Assembly (NCBI RefSeq): GCF_002101965.1
Contig: NZ_LQQA01000012.1
Location: 84,653 to 148,652, forward strand
Length of the DNA stretch: 64,000 bases
Source: Mycolicibacterium wolinskyi
Lineage (GTDB): Bacteria; Actinomycetota; Actinomycetes; Mycobacteriales; Mycobacteriaceae
Reading direction: 5' to 3'
Below are positions 51,828 to 60,983 of this stretch, one piece after another (the stretch's first letter is position 1; every line of letters starts with the position of its first letter). Below the pieces are notes generated by a model. That model ran no database searches. It was given only the letters and a program-made list of their open reading frames with translations, and had not been told where the DNA came from. The translations under genes were made by a program, and so were the position numbers.

Positions 51828-52429
51828 GATGCGGCCTGAACGGTGATCGGCTGGGGTCGGGGCGCTCGGGTGAGTTGGCTGATCGCGGTGTCGAACAGGC
51901 CGACAGCGCGTTCGTGGTCTGAGTTGTCGTTGTAGTCAGTGAGTGTGGCGTTCGGTGGCAGGGCTTCGCGGAGTGCGCGTTGCAGCCAGGCGAACGGCAC
52001 GCTCATTTCGTGGTCGAGCCAGGCTTGTTTGGTGCACATGTAGATGTCGTTGCGGCGCGGGTGCCAGTGGTGGTCGGCGATGTCGCGGGCGGCCTGGAGC
52101 ACCTGGATGAGCGGACGTACTTGGGGTCGCCGATCGGGTACGGCTGCGACGATGTGTGGAGCTGTTTGGGGCGCGGCTGCGGCCTTAGCGGCGCGGGCGG
52201 CCGCCGCTGCGGCCTTAGCGTCGGCCACGTTTTTCGCCGAGATAGTGCGGGCGGCGTCGAGGCATACGGCGAGATCCTCGGCCGCACCGGTGACGGTTTG
52301 GCGGGGCACCGTGACAGTGCCGGCATGGTCGACGTCGACGATCCAGCCGCGGTACCGCACACGTGTCACCGCACCGCTGTTGAAGGGGCGCACATCGACG
52401 CCGTTCCCTGTTTCTTGCGCTGTATTCAT
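51824..52429 (-). CDS. Hypothetical protein, 201 aa
   Basis: A short beta-rich N-terminus (VTRVRYRGWIVDVDHAGTVT), Ala-rich coiled helix (KAAAAAARAAKAAAA), then a domain with WHPRRNDIYMCTKQAWLDHE. No family recognised. ATGA overlap with both neighbours. Confidence 0.68.
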   Translation of the reverse strand: MNTAQETGNGVDVRPFNSGAVTRVRYRGWIVDVDHAGTVTVPRQTVTGAAEDLAVCLDAARTISAKNVADAKAAAAAARAAKAAAAPQTAPHIVAAVPDRRPQVRPLIQVLQAARDIADHHWHPRRNDIYMCTKQAWLDHEMSVPFAWLQRALREALPPNATLTDYNDNSDHERAVGLFDTAISQLTRAPRPQPITVQAAS

Positions 52430-53409
52430 ATTGCCTCCAATACTTTTGGCGCACTAAACGCATCAGTGATGGTGGAGTGCGCCAGGGGCGTGAGGGTGCG
52501 CGCGATCGCGTCGACGACGAGGCGGGGCGCGTCGTGCAGGAGCATGTGGCCGCCGGCGGCTGCGTGCAGGTGAACCGCGCCGGGGATGCCTGCGACCAGG
52601 TCGTGGGCGTGCGAGACCGGTGTGACGGTGTCGGTGCCGCCACTGACCACCACGGTGGTGGCCACGATGGTGGCGAGTTCGTTGTACCGGTCGTAGGTCT
52701 GCAGGCTGGGCAGGAAGCCGACAGCGGTGGCCAGCGGTGCGCGTTGCACGGCGTCGGCCGCGGTGTCGACGAACGCGGCCCGTTCCGCGCTGCCGAGGCC
52801 GGCGAGTCGGCTGAATGTTCGGCAGGCCGGCCGGATGAGTGTTCGTACGGTGTGGTCGGCGCCGCGGTGCGGGGCGTGGTCGACGATGGTGCCGAGCATC
52901 CCGACAGCGGGGAGGCTGAGGAGTCGGCCGATGCCGCGCTGCGCGAGTCGGCCGGCTGCGGTGGCCACCAGGACGAGACCAGCGGGCGTGACGGGGCGCC
53001 GCTGGTGCGCGAGCGTGAGGTAGGTGAGGGCGGTCATGCCGCCCATGCTGTGGCCGGCCAGTGTGACGGGCCCGGTGACGCCGAGTGCGGTGAGTACCTG
53101 GCCGAGGTCGTCGGCGAGCTGCTCGATGCTGTAGGTGCGCAGTGGTGCGGCCGCGGATCGGCCGTGGCCGCGGTAGTCGAAGCTGATGATTCGCACGTCT
53201 GGCCGGGCGTGCCGCAGGAGGCGGATCTGGATGCTCCAGCTGATCTGTGAGAGACAGAAGCCGTGCAGGAGCACGACGGTGTGCAGGGTCGGTTCCGAGC
53301 TCGGGTAATCGCACACTGCGAGCGCGGTTCCGTCTGCGGTGATCACTTGCCGTTCGATAACGCGCGGTATGGCAGCTACGTCACTGGTCCTGCCGGCTGC
53401 GGTGGCCAT
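52426..53409 (-). CDS. Alpha/beta hydrolase
   Basis: 327 residues. Typical fold: HTVVLLHGFCLSQISW (oxyanion HG), nucleophile Ser in AGHSMGGMTAL, Asp in VSGGTDTVTPVSHAHDL, His in AAGGHMLLHDAP. A lid region lies between. Likely an esterase, lipase or epoxide-hydrolase-like enzyme; the substrate cannot be told. Its presence inside a run of plasmid-maintenance genes is odd. Confidence 0.85.
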   Translation of the reverse strand: MATAAGRTSDVAAIPRVIERQVITADGTALAVCDYPSSEPTLHTVVLLHGFCLSQISWSIQIRLLRHARPDVRIISFDYRGHGRSAAAPLRTYSIEQLADDLGQVLTALGVTGPVTLAGHSMGGMTALTYLTLAHQRRPVTPAGLVLVATAAGRLAQRGIGRLLSLPAVGMLGTIVDHAPHRGADHTVRTLIRPACRTFSRLAGLGSAERAAFVDTAADAVQRAPLATAVGFLPSLQTYDRYNELATIVATTVVVSGGTDTVTPVSHAHDLVAGIPGAVHLHAAAGGHMLLHDAPRLVVDAIARTLTPLAHSTITDAFSAPKVLEAI

Positions 53410-53427
53410 GATCTGTCACAACCGGGC

Positions 53428-54282
53428 TCAGGACGCTGCGGCTAACGAGGAGGGCCGGCGGACGCCTGCTTGCGGGGAGCGTTTCGTAAAGTCTTTTGGC
53501 TTGTCGAGTTTCGGGCCTTTGGTGCGGTTGTAAGTGTTGACGATGACCAGGGCCGCGAGCTTCGCGTTGCTGCCGCGTTCGTATTCGCGGAGCGCGACGG
53601 CTTTGGCTTTGAACTGCCTTGGTGAGACGTCGACCATCGCGTCTGCGAGGCGCTCGACGTTGATTGTCTTGCCGTAGTGCCACAGCACCAGTGCTGTTCC
53701 ATGCACGAGGGGCGAGTCAAAGGCCTCGACCTCGACACCCCAGACCTCGGTGATCAAGCCGAGTGTCTCGCGCAGGAGCGGCTGGCCACCGAGCTTGAGG
53801 ACTTTCTCGCAGGTCGAGACGCATCGGACGGAGCCGTTGGTCGGAGAATCCTCGACGCGCAGGCCGGCGTCCTCGACGACAGATTCGACGGCGAGAACGG
53901 TCGGGTCGCCGGCGCCGCGACGAGCGTTCCAGCGGTCCCACCCGGTGAGGCGGGTTCGTTTGGCGTCGATCTCGTAGAACAGGTGCGCCTCGTCACGCGC
54001 GGTGAGTCCGGTGTGAATGTTGGCTACCAGTACGGCTTTTGGGTCGCGCAGTTTGGCGGCGGCGTAGCGGTGCTGGCCGTCGACGATCGCGTAGCGCGGT
54101 TGTTGGTCGGATCCGCGGTCGGAGACCTCGATGACACCGATCAGCGGTGGTTCCCAGGATTCGGCAAGGCGCCGGGCCCGGGGCAGGTCCAGGGGCCGCT
54201 GGTAGCTGTGGTCGACGAACAGTTCGGTGACAGCGAGCGCGGCGATGTAGGGCGCGGGTCGGGTAGTGGACGTGGTGCTCAT
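53428..54282 (-). CDS. ParB-like nuclease-domain protein
   Basis: 284 residues. TELFVDHSYQRPLDLPRARR, then the ParB/sulfiredoxin-type motif YAIVDGQHRYAAAKLRD and LFYEIDAKRTRLTGWDRW. C-terminal helical region. Such proteins occur on actinobacterial plasmids and phages and may be a DNA-binding CTPase or nuclease. Overlaps the upstream small gene. Confidence 0.78.
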   Translation of the reverse strand: MSTTSTTRPAPYIAALAVTELFVDHSYQRPLDLPRARRLAESWEPPLIGVIEVSDRGSDQQPRYAIVDGQHRYAAAKLRDPKAVLVANIHTGLTARDEAHLFYEIDAKRTRLTGWDRWNARRGAGDPTVLAVESVVEDAGLRVEDSPTNGSVRCVSTCEKVLKLGGQPLLRETLGLITEVWGVEVEAFDSPLVHGTALVLWHYGKTINVERLADAMVDVSPRQFKAKAVALREYERGSNAKLAALVIVNTYNRTKGPKLDKPKDFTKRSPQAGVRRPSSLAAAS

Positions 54283-54536
54283 GGCGTGGTTTCTCCTTGG
54301 CGCGGTTGGTTGACACGCAGGCCGAAGTCACCGGCCAGAAACTGGGGGATTGGCTTGCCGAGGAATTCGGCGACAGAGATGACGGCGGTGTTGATTTCGA
54401 CGCTGGCAAGGCTCAACAGCAGATCGCGTTTGAGGGTGGAGGGCAGGCGATCCCAGCAGGTATCGCAGGGATGGCGTGGGTCTGATACGGCGGTTCCGCA
54501 TCCGCCTGTGCAGGTGTGGTGGAGGTTGGTGTCCAC
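54279..54536 (-). CDS. Small zinc-binding protein, 85 aa
   Basis: GTG 54536. HHTCTGGCGTAVSDPRHPC then CDTCWDRLP: a four-Cys zinc ribbon, followed by a helical part. Commonly seen beside ParB-like genes on mobile elements; function unknown. ATGA overlap with 53428 gene. Confidence 0.7.
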   Translation of the reverse strand: MDTNLHHTCTGGCGTAVSDPRHPCDTCWDRLPSTLKRDLLLSLASVEINTAVISVAEFLGKPIPQFLAGDFGLRVNQPRQGETTP

Positions 54537-54554
54537 GGTGCTGCTGTCTGCTCT

Positions 54555-54971
54555 TCAGGCGGCGGTGGCGGTGGCTGATCGTCGCCGGCGATGTGCGGTC
54601 GCTGCCGGTAGTTCGGGCGCGGGCGCGTGGCCCAACTCGATCGGGCGCCGCTGCTCGAACTGGTCGAGGAGTTGCGCGTAGATCTTTTCGAGTGCTGCGG
54701 CCTTGTCGCCCGGGAAAACGACTCCACCCCACACACCGTGGGTTGCTCTGGAAGCGACCGCGTTGTAGCCGCACCGGCCGATAAACGGGCAGGTCTTGCA
54801 GATCCGCGCAGCGCGTTCACGGCTGCGGTCGTTGGAGAACCATGGATCGTTGCCGGGGCCCGGCTTGGTGGCCGTGCATGGCCGAGGCTCCGTGGTTTCG
54901 AAAAGCCTCGTGGCCGGCACCTGGCCGAAGTCATCGGCGAGTCGGGCCGTGGGCAGGTGGCTGTCCGTCAT
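54555..54971 (-). CDS. WhiB-family Fe-S regulator
   Basis: 138 residues from ATG 54971. Cys32, Cys58, Cys61, Cys67 in the WhiB C-x(n)-C-xx-C-x5-C pattern, then the GVWGG turn (THGVWGGVVFPGD) and a basic C-terminus (HRRRRSATATAA). WhiB proteins bind a 4Fe-4S cluster and the principal sigma factor to activate or repress promoters. Faces an XRE regulator across a repeat-rich control region. Confidence 0.9.
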   Translation of the reverse strand: MTDSHLPTARLADDFGQVPATRLFETTEPRPCTATKPGPGNDPWFSNDRSRERAARICKTCPFIGRCGYNAVASRATHGVWGGVVFPGDKAAALEKIYAQLLDQFEQRRPIELGHAPAPELPAATAHRRRRSATATAA

Positions 54972-55004
54972 GGTTCCCTCGATTCCGTTTGACGTCTCAA
55001 CATG

Positions 55005-55262
55005 GCCCGGTATCAACCGGTATATACCGGGAACATTACCAGAGATACCGGTATCAAGCGGTATTTATCGGATGGAAGCTCCATGAGGTTTCTGCATCGC
55101 GAACGGCGGAAACGCAGGTTTTCCCAGCTTAATCACCTTCGGCAAGTAAACCGGGAGCGCAGATACGACTTTCGCATTGAGCGGTATTTTTCCCAGTTTC
55201 CGCGACTGGGCGGCATGGAATACCGGTCATCTACCGGAGAATCGTCGGTAGATACCGGTCTA
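55005..55262. promoter_or_regulatory. Control region with ACCGGTAT-type operator repeats
   Basis: Copies of a RWACCGGTAW-like motif: palindrome ACCGGTATATACCGG (55016-55030), ATACCGGTATC (55045-55055), GCGGTATTTATC (55059), GCGGTATTTTTCC (55181), ATACCGGTC (55220), CTACCGG (55231), GATACCGGTC (55251-55260). They cluster at both ends, next to whiB and to the XRE gene. Confidence 0.65.
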
Positions 55263-55282
55263 TCAGGCATGATGTGTGGATC

Positions 55283-55795
55283 ATGTCCTGGGAGAAGCTG
55301 GCCGTAGAGCTGCGGAGTCGACGTCGCGCGCTCAACCTCACCCAGGCCGAAGTGCATGAACGAGGCGGACCCGCTGTCGAGACACTCAGGAAGCTTGAGA
55401 ACAATCGCTACGGTCGACTGAGTCAACGCATGCGCGCCGCGCTCGAGATTGCTCTTCAATGGGAGCCGGGCAGTATCGACGAGACCCTGCGAGGGGGGCG
55501 GCCCACCGAGGCGACCAACGCGCGAACGGTTGAGCCCACATCTACTAACGCGGAAGGGCCGCCGGCAGCATCTGGCGACCGCTTTGCGCTCGCGCGCCAG
55601 GTGCTGGCGATGAAGTCAACGTTCTCCAAACACCGCGATCAGATCGAGCCTGGGGCACGCGCAGATCTCATTAACGAGGTGACGCGATCGGCACGAGAAG
55701 CGGAACAGGCAATCATCGCGTTGTTGCCGTGGCTCGACGACTCGGAACGAGGTGAGGCAATCTCATTGCTCGCAGAGTTGAGGGCCGAGGTCTGA
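55283..55795 (+). CDS. XRE-family regulator
   Basis: 170 residues. HTH: EKLAVELRSRRRALNLTQAE, then ETLRKLENNRYGRLSQRMRA; middle disordered; C-terminal helical pair (DRFALARQVLAMKSTFSKHR). Likely binds the ACCGGTAT repeats and controls itself and whiB (inference). Confidence 0.75.
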   Translation: MSWEKLAVELRSRRRALNLTQAEVHERGGPAVETLRKLENNRYGRLSQRMRAALEIALQWEPGSIDETLRGGRPTEATNARTVEPTSTNAEGPPAASGDRFALARQVLAMKSTFSKHRDQIEPGARADLINEVTRSAREAEQAIIALLPWLDDSERGEAISLLAELRAEV

Positions 55796-55796
55796 G

Positions 55797-56075
55797 CTAG
55801 TCCCGACCACTCCGGCGGTCGGCGAGTTTGATCACCTGCGCCAGCGGCCTATTGACAGTTTTTGACGTGGGTCTCTTCAAGGAGTGTTTCGTCGACGGGC
55901 GTGTAATGGTCGGATGCTGGATGTGTGCGTCGAGTTCCGCGGATACCTGCGCGTCGAGTCGGTCCGCCTCCGCATCAGCTAGTTCGGCGAGCCTCATCAA
56001 GTCTTCGTCGAGTTGGTCGAGCAGATCTTGATCGGCCTCGTTGGCATCATTCGAGTAGTTCTCGTCATAGGGCAT
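55797..56075 (-). CDS. Small acidic/basic protein, 92 aa
   Basis: ATG 56075. Acidic helical start (MPYDENYSNDANEADQDLLD) and basic C-terminus (NRPLAQVIKLADRRSGRD). Unrecognised; convergent with the XRE gene. Confidence 0.6.
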   Translation of the reverse strand: MPYDENYSNDANEADQDLLDQLDEDLMRLAELADAEADRLDAQVSAELDAHIQHPTITRPSTKHSLKRPTSKTVNRPLAQVIKLADRRSGRD

Positions 56076-56186
56076 GCGACAAGGAGAACGCCGGCTGTGC
56101 AGTTGTGCGCTATATCCAACGCGGAAATCTGGTGGTTGAGAGTTTTGCCGTCGCGTATGTCGGTGCTGTGATTGATAATCCGAAGC

Positions 56187-56888
56187 ATGTTGGACGGATG
56201 GTGGCAGGAGCAGGTTGCCGGCGGTGATGCCCGGCCGCTGCCTGCTGTCTACGATCCGGACCTTCCCGACCGGGCAGGTTCCGAGCCCGAGCAGCGTCAG
56301 CACCACGCGGTGGCCTCGCCTCGCAACGAGTGGGAGCAATGGTGGCTCTACGCGCGGGGTGCCGCGCGTAGGTTCGCACAAGGCATCAGTCCGCCTGAGA
56401 TTGAGGTGTTCGGGCCCGTTCTCGCGGCGGATGAGTTCGGTCTGCTGCAGGCCGATTTGTCGTACAGCCGGTTGTACGCGGCCGGTGATGGGCGCTATCA
56501 GAAGACCGGCATGTTGGTGGTGGGCCGGCCGGCGGTGATGGTTGGCGCGTTGGCGGTGAGTGCAGCGGTCAACCATCGTCGGAAAGTGGCGGCTCGTCGA
56601 GATGCCGAACAGCGGTGGCGTGACCACCAGCAAATTCAGGTGACGATGACGAACCATCGGCTACTGTGCAACACGCTCGATGCCGGCTTTGAGAGTTACT
56701 ACTACGGCGGTATCACTGAGTTCTACCCGGATCTCGACGCTTGGCAGCTGACGCTGGCGTTTGATGGCCAGGTCGCGCCGTTGCGCCTGGCGGGCCCGGC
56801 GGTGCCGGCGTTGTGTTTGTGGACGGCAACGGCAGTGCTGGGTGATCGGTGGTCGAGAGACAGCCGTCTGGCAAAGCTCCTCGCCTGA
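56187..56888 (+). CDS. Hypothetical protein, 233 aa
   Basis: ATG 56187. MLDGWWQEQVAGGDARPLPA, Trp-rich (NEWEQWWLYARGAARR), a helix (VVGRPAVMVGALAVSAAVNH) that may touch the membrane, and a C-terminal domain with YYYGGITEFYPDLDAWQLTL. No family recognised, but similar proteins accompany ESX clusters on plasmids. Confidence 0.65.
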   Translation: MLDGWWQEQVAGGDARPLPAVYDPDLPDRAGSEPEQRQHHAVASPRNEWEQWWLYARGAARRFAQGISPPEIEVFGPVLAADEFGLLQADLSYSRLYAAGDGRYQKTGMLVVGRPAVMVGALAVSAAVNHRRKVAARRDAEQRWRDHQQIQVTMTNHRLLCNTLDAGFESYYYGGITEFYPDLDAWQLTLAFDGQVAPLRLAGPAVPALCLWTATAVLGDRWSRDSRLAKLLA

Positions 56889-56944
56889 GATATTGGCGCT
56901 GCTTGACTGCTGTGAGCGGCAGAAGTCGGCGGTAGCATCGGCCT

Positions 56945-57214
56945 ATGGCGTCATCCATGCATATGTCAGCTCCGGACACGCTCGGTGGTCTTGCTGCTGC
57001 GGCGGCCGCGCGAGGGGCCACAGCGGGTGCTGGGCTTCCGGCGCTCCCGTTCGGCACATACATCGCTCCGTACACCGCGGAGTTGGAGTTGCTCTTGGCC
57101 TCGGCGTCGGCGAATTTGGCAGCAAAGGTGGCGTTCGGGTCGGTTACCTCGGCGGCGAGCGTGACCTCGGTGGAAACGACCGAGCAACTCAGCACGGGCG
57201 TTCTAACGACGTAG
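56945..57214 (+). CDS. Small Ala-rich protein, possible ESX substrate
   Basis: 89 residues. Ala-rich helices around FGTYIAPYTAELELLLASAS, no signal peptide. Size and place (before a membrane protein and a large ESX-associated protein) fit a small ESX-secreted protein, but there is no WxG motif. Weak assignment. Confidence 0.5.
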   Translation: MASSMHMSAPDTLGGLAAAAAARGATAGAGLPALPFGTYIAPYTAELELLLASASANLAAKVAFGSVTSAASVTSVETTEQLSTGVLTT

Positions 57215-57242
57215 CGAGAGAGGCTTCTGGAGGGGGCAGACT

Positions 57243-57884
57243 ATGACCACGACATCGCCGTGGGCACCGCAGACCGGCGCAGCTCCGGTTCAAGGCGCGG
57301 CCGATCAGCGGCCGCTGCCGCCACCGCCTCCTACCCAGAGTGTTCCGCCGCAACCACCGGCAGCACCGCCGCCTCCCGTCGAGCGGCCGGGACGTCGCCC
57401 GAGCCTGTGGCTAGTAGTGCTGGCGATGGCGATCCTGATGGTCGTCGCTGTGGCTGCCACGGCGGCGATCACCTACGCGATCACCCGGAACAGCGCCGTG
57501 GCCGAGCCTCCTCCAGTTCCACCCGCCGCGACTCCCAGTGAGCCCCAGTTCACCGCAGCCGAGCAAAACGCAGCTAAGTCAAAACTGTGCGGTGTTTTCG
57601 ACAGGACAGCTCGTGGCCAGCGAGGCCTGGGCGGCGTTCTGGTAAATGGGGAAGTCAACGTGCCACTCGTCTTGCGAACGGTGAATAGCGTTGTCGCCGT
57701 TCAAAACACCCTGACTCTTGCATTACCAGATGAACTGAGCCGCGCTGCGCACAGTTACATCGATTCATCGCTCGAACTGACCGCGGCTGCGACCGGAACC
57801 GGGAGCGTCGATGAGGTCAACCGGCTGACGACTGAATCGAACGATGCAACGTACGCACTGGCCGATGCGTGCGGGCTGCGCTGA
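57243..57884 (+). CDS. Single-pass membrane protein with Pro-rich N-terminus
   Basis: 213 residues, ATG after GGAGGGGGCAGACT. Pro-rich start, one membrane helix (LWLVVLAMAILMVVAVAATA), and an extracellular helical domain with two Cys (KLCGVFDRTARGQRGLGG and ALADACGLR). Mycobacterial proteins of this build occur in ESX clusters. Overlaps the next gene (TGATG). Confidence 0.75.
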   Translation: MTTTSPWAPQTGAAPVQGAADQRPLPPPPPTQSVPPQPPAAPPPPVERPGRRPSLWLVVLAMAILMVVAVAATAAITYAITRNSAVAEPPPVPPAATPSEPQFTAAEQNAAKSKLCGVFDRTARGQRGLGGVLVNGEVNVPLVLRTVNSVVAVQNTLTLALPDELSRAAHSYIDSSLELTAAATGTGSVDEVNRLTTESNDATYALADACGLR

Positions 57885-60253
57885 TGGCAGCCGTAACTCC
57901 GAAGCCGACGCCACCTACTCCGGATGCTGTTGCTCCTAAACAGTATTCGGGAGTGGCGCAGGAGCAGATGGGCCAGCTACTCAAGCGGTTCATTGCCGCT
58001 AAGCCTTCGAAGCCCGACTCTTTCGTGCCGGGATGCGGGATGGCGCAGGGCGGCGACGTTCAGCTCCAACCCGGTTTGTATACAGCGTCTTTGGTAGGCC
58101 CGGACGTGTGGCCGACTGAGTCGGAGACTGAGCTCGCTGCGGCCGCTGACCAGCTCGCGCAGCTCGCCAGCGAGCACACGACGGCATCGGCTGAGGCGAA
58201 AAACCAATCAGATCAGGTTTTTTCAAATAGTTGGACCGCGGGTGACGGGGCGGAAGCTGCGCAGGCACATTACTGGAGTGAGCACCAGGCTCACGAGCAT
58301 CTGATTGACGTTCTCACCACAGGCTCGGCCGGCATGCGTCGACTGGGGGAGGACGTAGGTCGTACCAAGCGGCTCATCAGGGAAGCGCACGACAACGCAC
58401 ACCGCGAGATCGAGGCCGTGCTGAAGTCGAACAACGTGGTAGCAGGCATCGCGGCCGTCGCACCAATCCTCACGACCTACCGGACTCAGATCAACGCGCA
58501 CGCAGCCGAATTACGAGGCTTCGTCACGACTGAAACACAAAGCCTCACGAACAAGTTCGGAGCTCCAGAGGCTCCCCCGAAGGGCGACGGCGGATTTGGA
58601 ACCGATCCGTCCAGCGGCGGCGACCATCACCCCAGTAAACCCGACTCGCCAGGCGACTACGGCAAGGAGCTGAGCAGCGGCGGGGGTAGCGGGCACAGTA
58701 CGAGCGGTGCTTCTGGCTCTCCTTCGTCGTTCGGCAAAGACCTATCGACTCCAAGCCTTCTGCCAACGCAACCAGCTTCGCCAGCGTCTCCGAAGATGCC
58801 GTCGTTGCCGTCAGCACCGTCTGCGCCTGGTGGTGGCGCTTCACCGTTGAGTGGTGCGGCTAGCGGCGGCATGGGCCCGATGTCGGGGTTGCTTGGTGGG
58901 GCGAATCCGGCTGGGATGGCGAGCAATGTGGGGAGCCCGGCGTCTTCTGTGCAGGGGCAGTCGTCGCAAGCTATGCGGGCCGCATTCGGCGGTGATTTCG
59001 GTCGAGGTCTAGCTGCGGCGTCGAATGCCGCGGGGGCGATGCCTGTTGCACCGCCGGCTGCTCAGCCTGTTCCTCAGACTCCGGCGTCTCCGTTGGCCGC
59101 GCCGATGGGTTCTGCTTCGCCGGCGGCTGCGCCTGCGACGATGAGTGCTCCTGCGGCGCCGGCTGTGTCGTCGGCTCCGGTGGCTGCTGGTGGCCCGATG
59201 GGTGTTCCGCCTGGTGCGCAGATGACGTCGTATGGGTCTGTGTTGCCGCCTGCTGCGGGTGCTGGTGCGCCGGCGATGGGTGGTGGTGCGGTGCCGCCTC
59301 CACCGCCGGGTGCGGTGCCTCCGCCTCCTGCGGGTGCTCCAGGCGCCACTGGGCTCCTACCTGTGGGTGGCGGCAGTGGTGGCGGCGGCCGGGTGGGTCG
59401 CGACATTTCGATGACGGATCTGGAGAGTGCGCGCAAGGTGGTCGCGGATCTCGCGGCGGCGTCGAGTGCGGTGTGTCCGGGTCTGGAGTGGGCCGTGGGT
59501 GTGGCGCGCGGTGTTTCGGGTCAGCCTGAGTTGTGGATTGCGACGAACGAGGGTGCGGGTTATGTGCCGGCCGGGGTGTTTGTGCCGCGGTCGATGCCGT
59601 TGGCGGCGCGGTTTGATTCGACGTTTGATGCTCGGTGGTTTGGGTGGTTCAATCCGGCTGAGACGGTGTTGAGGGCGATCCAGGCTCGCGGTGATGCGGT
59701 GTCTGCGGTGGCGACGAGTTTCATGTCTCGGTCGGATTTGGTTGATGAGAGTGTCGCGGATGTGGCGGTCGGTGTGCCGGCTGTTGGTGGTCCGGATGAG
59801 GCTGAGGCGTCGCAGTTGTTGCGGAGTCGGTCGCATCGGTTGGAAACAGTTGCGCCAGGTCTGTATTTGGATTTGACGAGTGGCGATCCGGGTGCGGTGG
59901 ATGCGTATGTGCGTCATGTGACTGGGCAGGCGGTGTTCAATTGCGGGCCGGAGTTGTCGCCGGCGGCTCAGGCGGTGGGGAGGGCTGTGGTGGCGGGCCG
60001 GTGGCCGGCGCCTGGGGAGTGGTCGGTGCTGCGTGATGAGTACTCGTCGGCGCGGTTGATGGCGGGTTCGCAGCGGCCGGGTGTGATCGGTATTGAGGAT
60101 CCGCAGCAGTTGGTGGCGTATCAGCGTGATTTCGCCGAGTGTCGGCGGCTGGAAGTGCTGATCTGTTGGGAGAGTGGGACTCCGGCGGATGTGGTGTATG
60201 CGGCGTGGTGTGCTGGTGTGCCTACTCCGTCGTTCGCTCCGGTCAACGTGTAG
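57884..60253 (+). CDS. Large ESX-associated protein (EspK / DUF5631-5632-like)
   Basis: 789 residues from ATG 57884. The N-terminal helical domain has a WxG-like turn (NSWTAGDGAEAAQAHYW, about 115-131). A long Ser/Gly/Pro/Ala-rich linker follows (about 230-510). The globular C-terminus (DISMTDLESARKVVADLAAA, SAVCPGLEWAVGVARGVSGQ, then LRDEYSSARLMAG) fits the DUF5632/DUF5631 pair found in ESX-linked proteins. Probably a substrate or chaperone of the plasmid ESX system. The C-terminal part uses more T/G-ending codons than the N-terminal part. Confidence 0.7.
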   Translation: MAAVTPKPTPPTPDAVAPKQYSGVAQEQMGQLLKRFIAAKPSKPDSFVPGCGMAQGGDVQLQPGLYTASLVGPDVWPTESETELAAAADQLAQLASEHTTASAEAKNQSDQVFSNSWTAGDGAEAAQAHYWSEHQAHEHLIDVLTTGSAGMRRLGEDVGRTKRLIREAHDNAHREIEAVLKSNNVVAGIAAVAPILTTYRTQINAHAAELRGFVTTETQSLTNKFGAPEAPPKGDGGFGTDPSSGGDHHPSKPDSPGDYGKELSSGGGSGHSTSGASGSPSSFGKDLSTPSLLPTQPASPASPKMPSLPSAPSAPGGGASPLSGAASGGMGPMSGLLGGANPAGMASNVGSPASSVQGQSSQAMRAAFGGDFGRGLAAASNAAGAMPVAPPAAQPVPQTPASPLAAPMGSASPAAAPATMSAPAAPAVSSAPVAAGGPMGVPPGAQMTSYGSVLPPAAGAGAPAMGGGAVPPPPPGAVPPPPAGAPGATGLLPVGGGSGGGGRVGRDISMTDLESARKVVADLAAASSAVCPGLEWAVGVARGVSGQPELWIATNEGAGYVPAGVFVPRSMPLAARFDSTFDARWFGWFNPAETVLRAIQARGDAVSAVATSFMSRSDLVDESVADVAVGVPAVGGPDEAEASQLLRSRSHRLETVAPGLYLDLTSGDPGAVDAYVRHVTGQAVFNCGPELSPAAQAVGRAVVAGRWPAPGEWSVLRDEYSSARLMAGSQRPGVIGIEDPQQLVAYQRDFAECRRLEVLICWESGTPADVVYAAWCAGVPTPSFAPVNV

Positions 60254-60369
60254 TCGTGTGTTGACGTAGCCGCGCACGGTGCGGACGGCTGCGGTGTTTG
60301 CATGCTCCGCTGACAGGACGTGGCAAAGGCTGCGAGATAGTGGGCTTGCGATGCTGGTCGAGTTGACCT

Positions 60370-60816
60370 CTAGATCCGGGAGTCGCGGGAGATGGTCATT
60401 GGGTATTTCTGGTCGCCGCCGATGTTGTACACCAGGTGGCGAATTCGATCTGGATTTTGGAATCCTTCTTTGATGAGCATTTCGGCCAGTTCGCCTGGGG
60501 TGCCGCCTTCGTAGCCGTAGGTGATGCCGTGGAGTTCGAGGATGTTGGCGGCGTCGTCGACGAACTTGACCATTTTCTCGCCGTCGCCGGATTCGTTTTC
60601 GTATGTGAGGATGGCGTGGTTCCAGGCGAGGAACTGGGGGCGTACGCGGTTGTAGAAGCGCCAGGAGGCCCAGGTGTCGGTGACGGCACCGCGATTGGTC
60701 AGCATCACGAGACACATTTTACGGACGGGTTCGCCAGCAAGGGATTTCGTGGCGGCGTGGGCGTGTTCCAGAGCTGGCGAGAAATAGTAGCGGGCGCTAG
60801 TTTTCCGGTGGGGCAT
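60370..60816 (-). CDS. Hypothetical protein, 148 aa
   Basis: MPHRKTSARYYFSPALEHAH at the start; aromatic-rich middle (WASWRFYNRVRPQFLAWNHA), acidic C-terminal helix. No family recognised. A strong hairpin (GAGGCCCCGGCG at 60821-60832 with CGCCGGGGCCTC at 60844-60855) lies directly before the start and would mask a ribosome site, so the start may be further in or translation controlled. Confidence 0.6.
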   Translation of the reverse strand: MPHRKTSARYYFSPALEHAHAATKSLAGEPVRKMCLVMLTNRGAVTDTWASWRFYNRVRPQFLAWNHAILTYENESGDGEKMVKFVDDAANILELHGITYGYEGGTPGELAEMLIKEGFQNPDRIRHLVYNIGGDQKYPMTISRDSRI

Positions 60817-60983
60817 GAGTGAGGCCCCGGCGACGAGGGGTTTCGCCGGGGCCTCGGTGCTGCGGCAAAGGGGACTAGCCGCTGCACGTTCTGAAACTAT
60901 GTGCAGATTCGGTGTTGCACAACAGTGAAGGCAAAGCAGTTTGGATGTAGCCGGAGCGACCTCGGTCGGGAGATGGTGAGGCC

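Noticed and set aside
59357..60715. 452-residue minus-strand frame
   Set aside because: Arg/His-rich shadow of the DUF5632-like coding region on the other strand.
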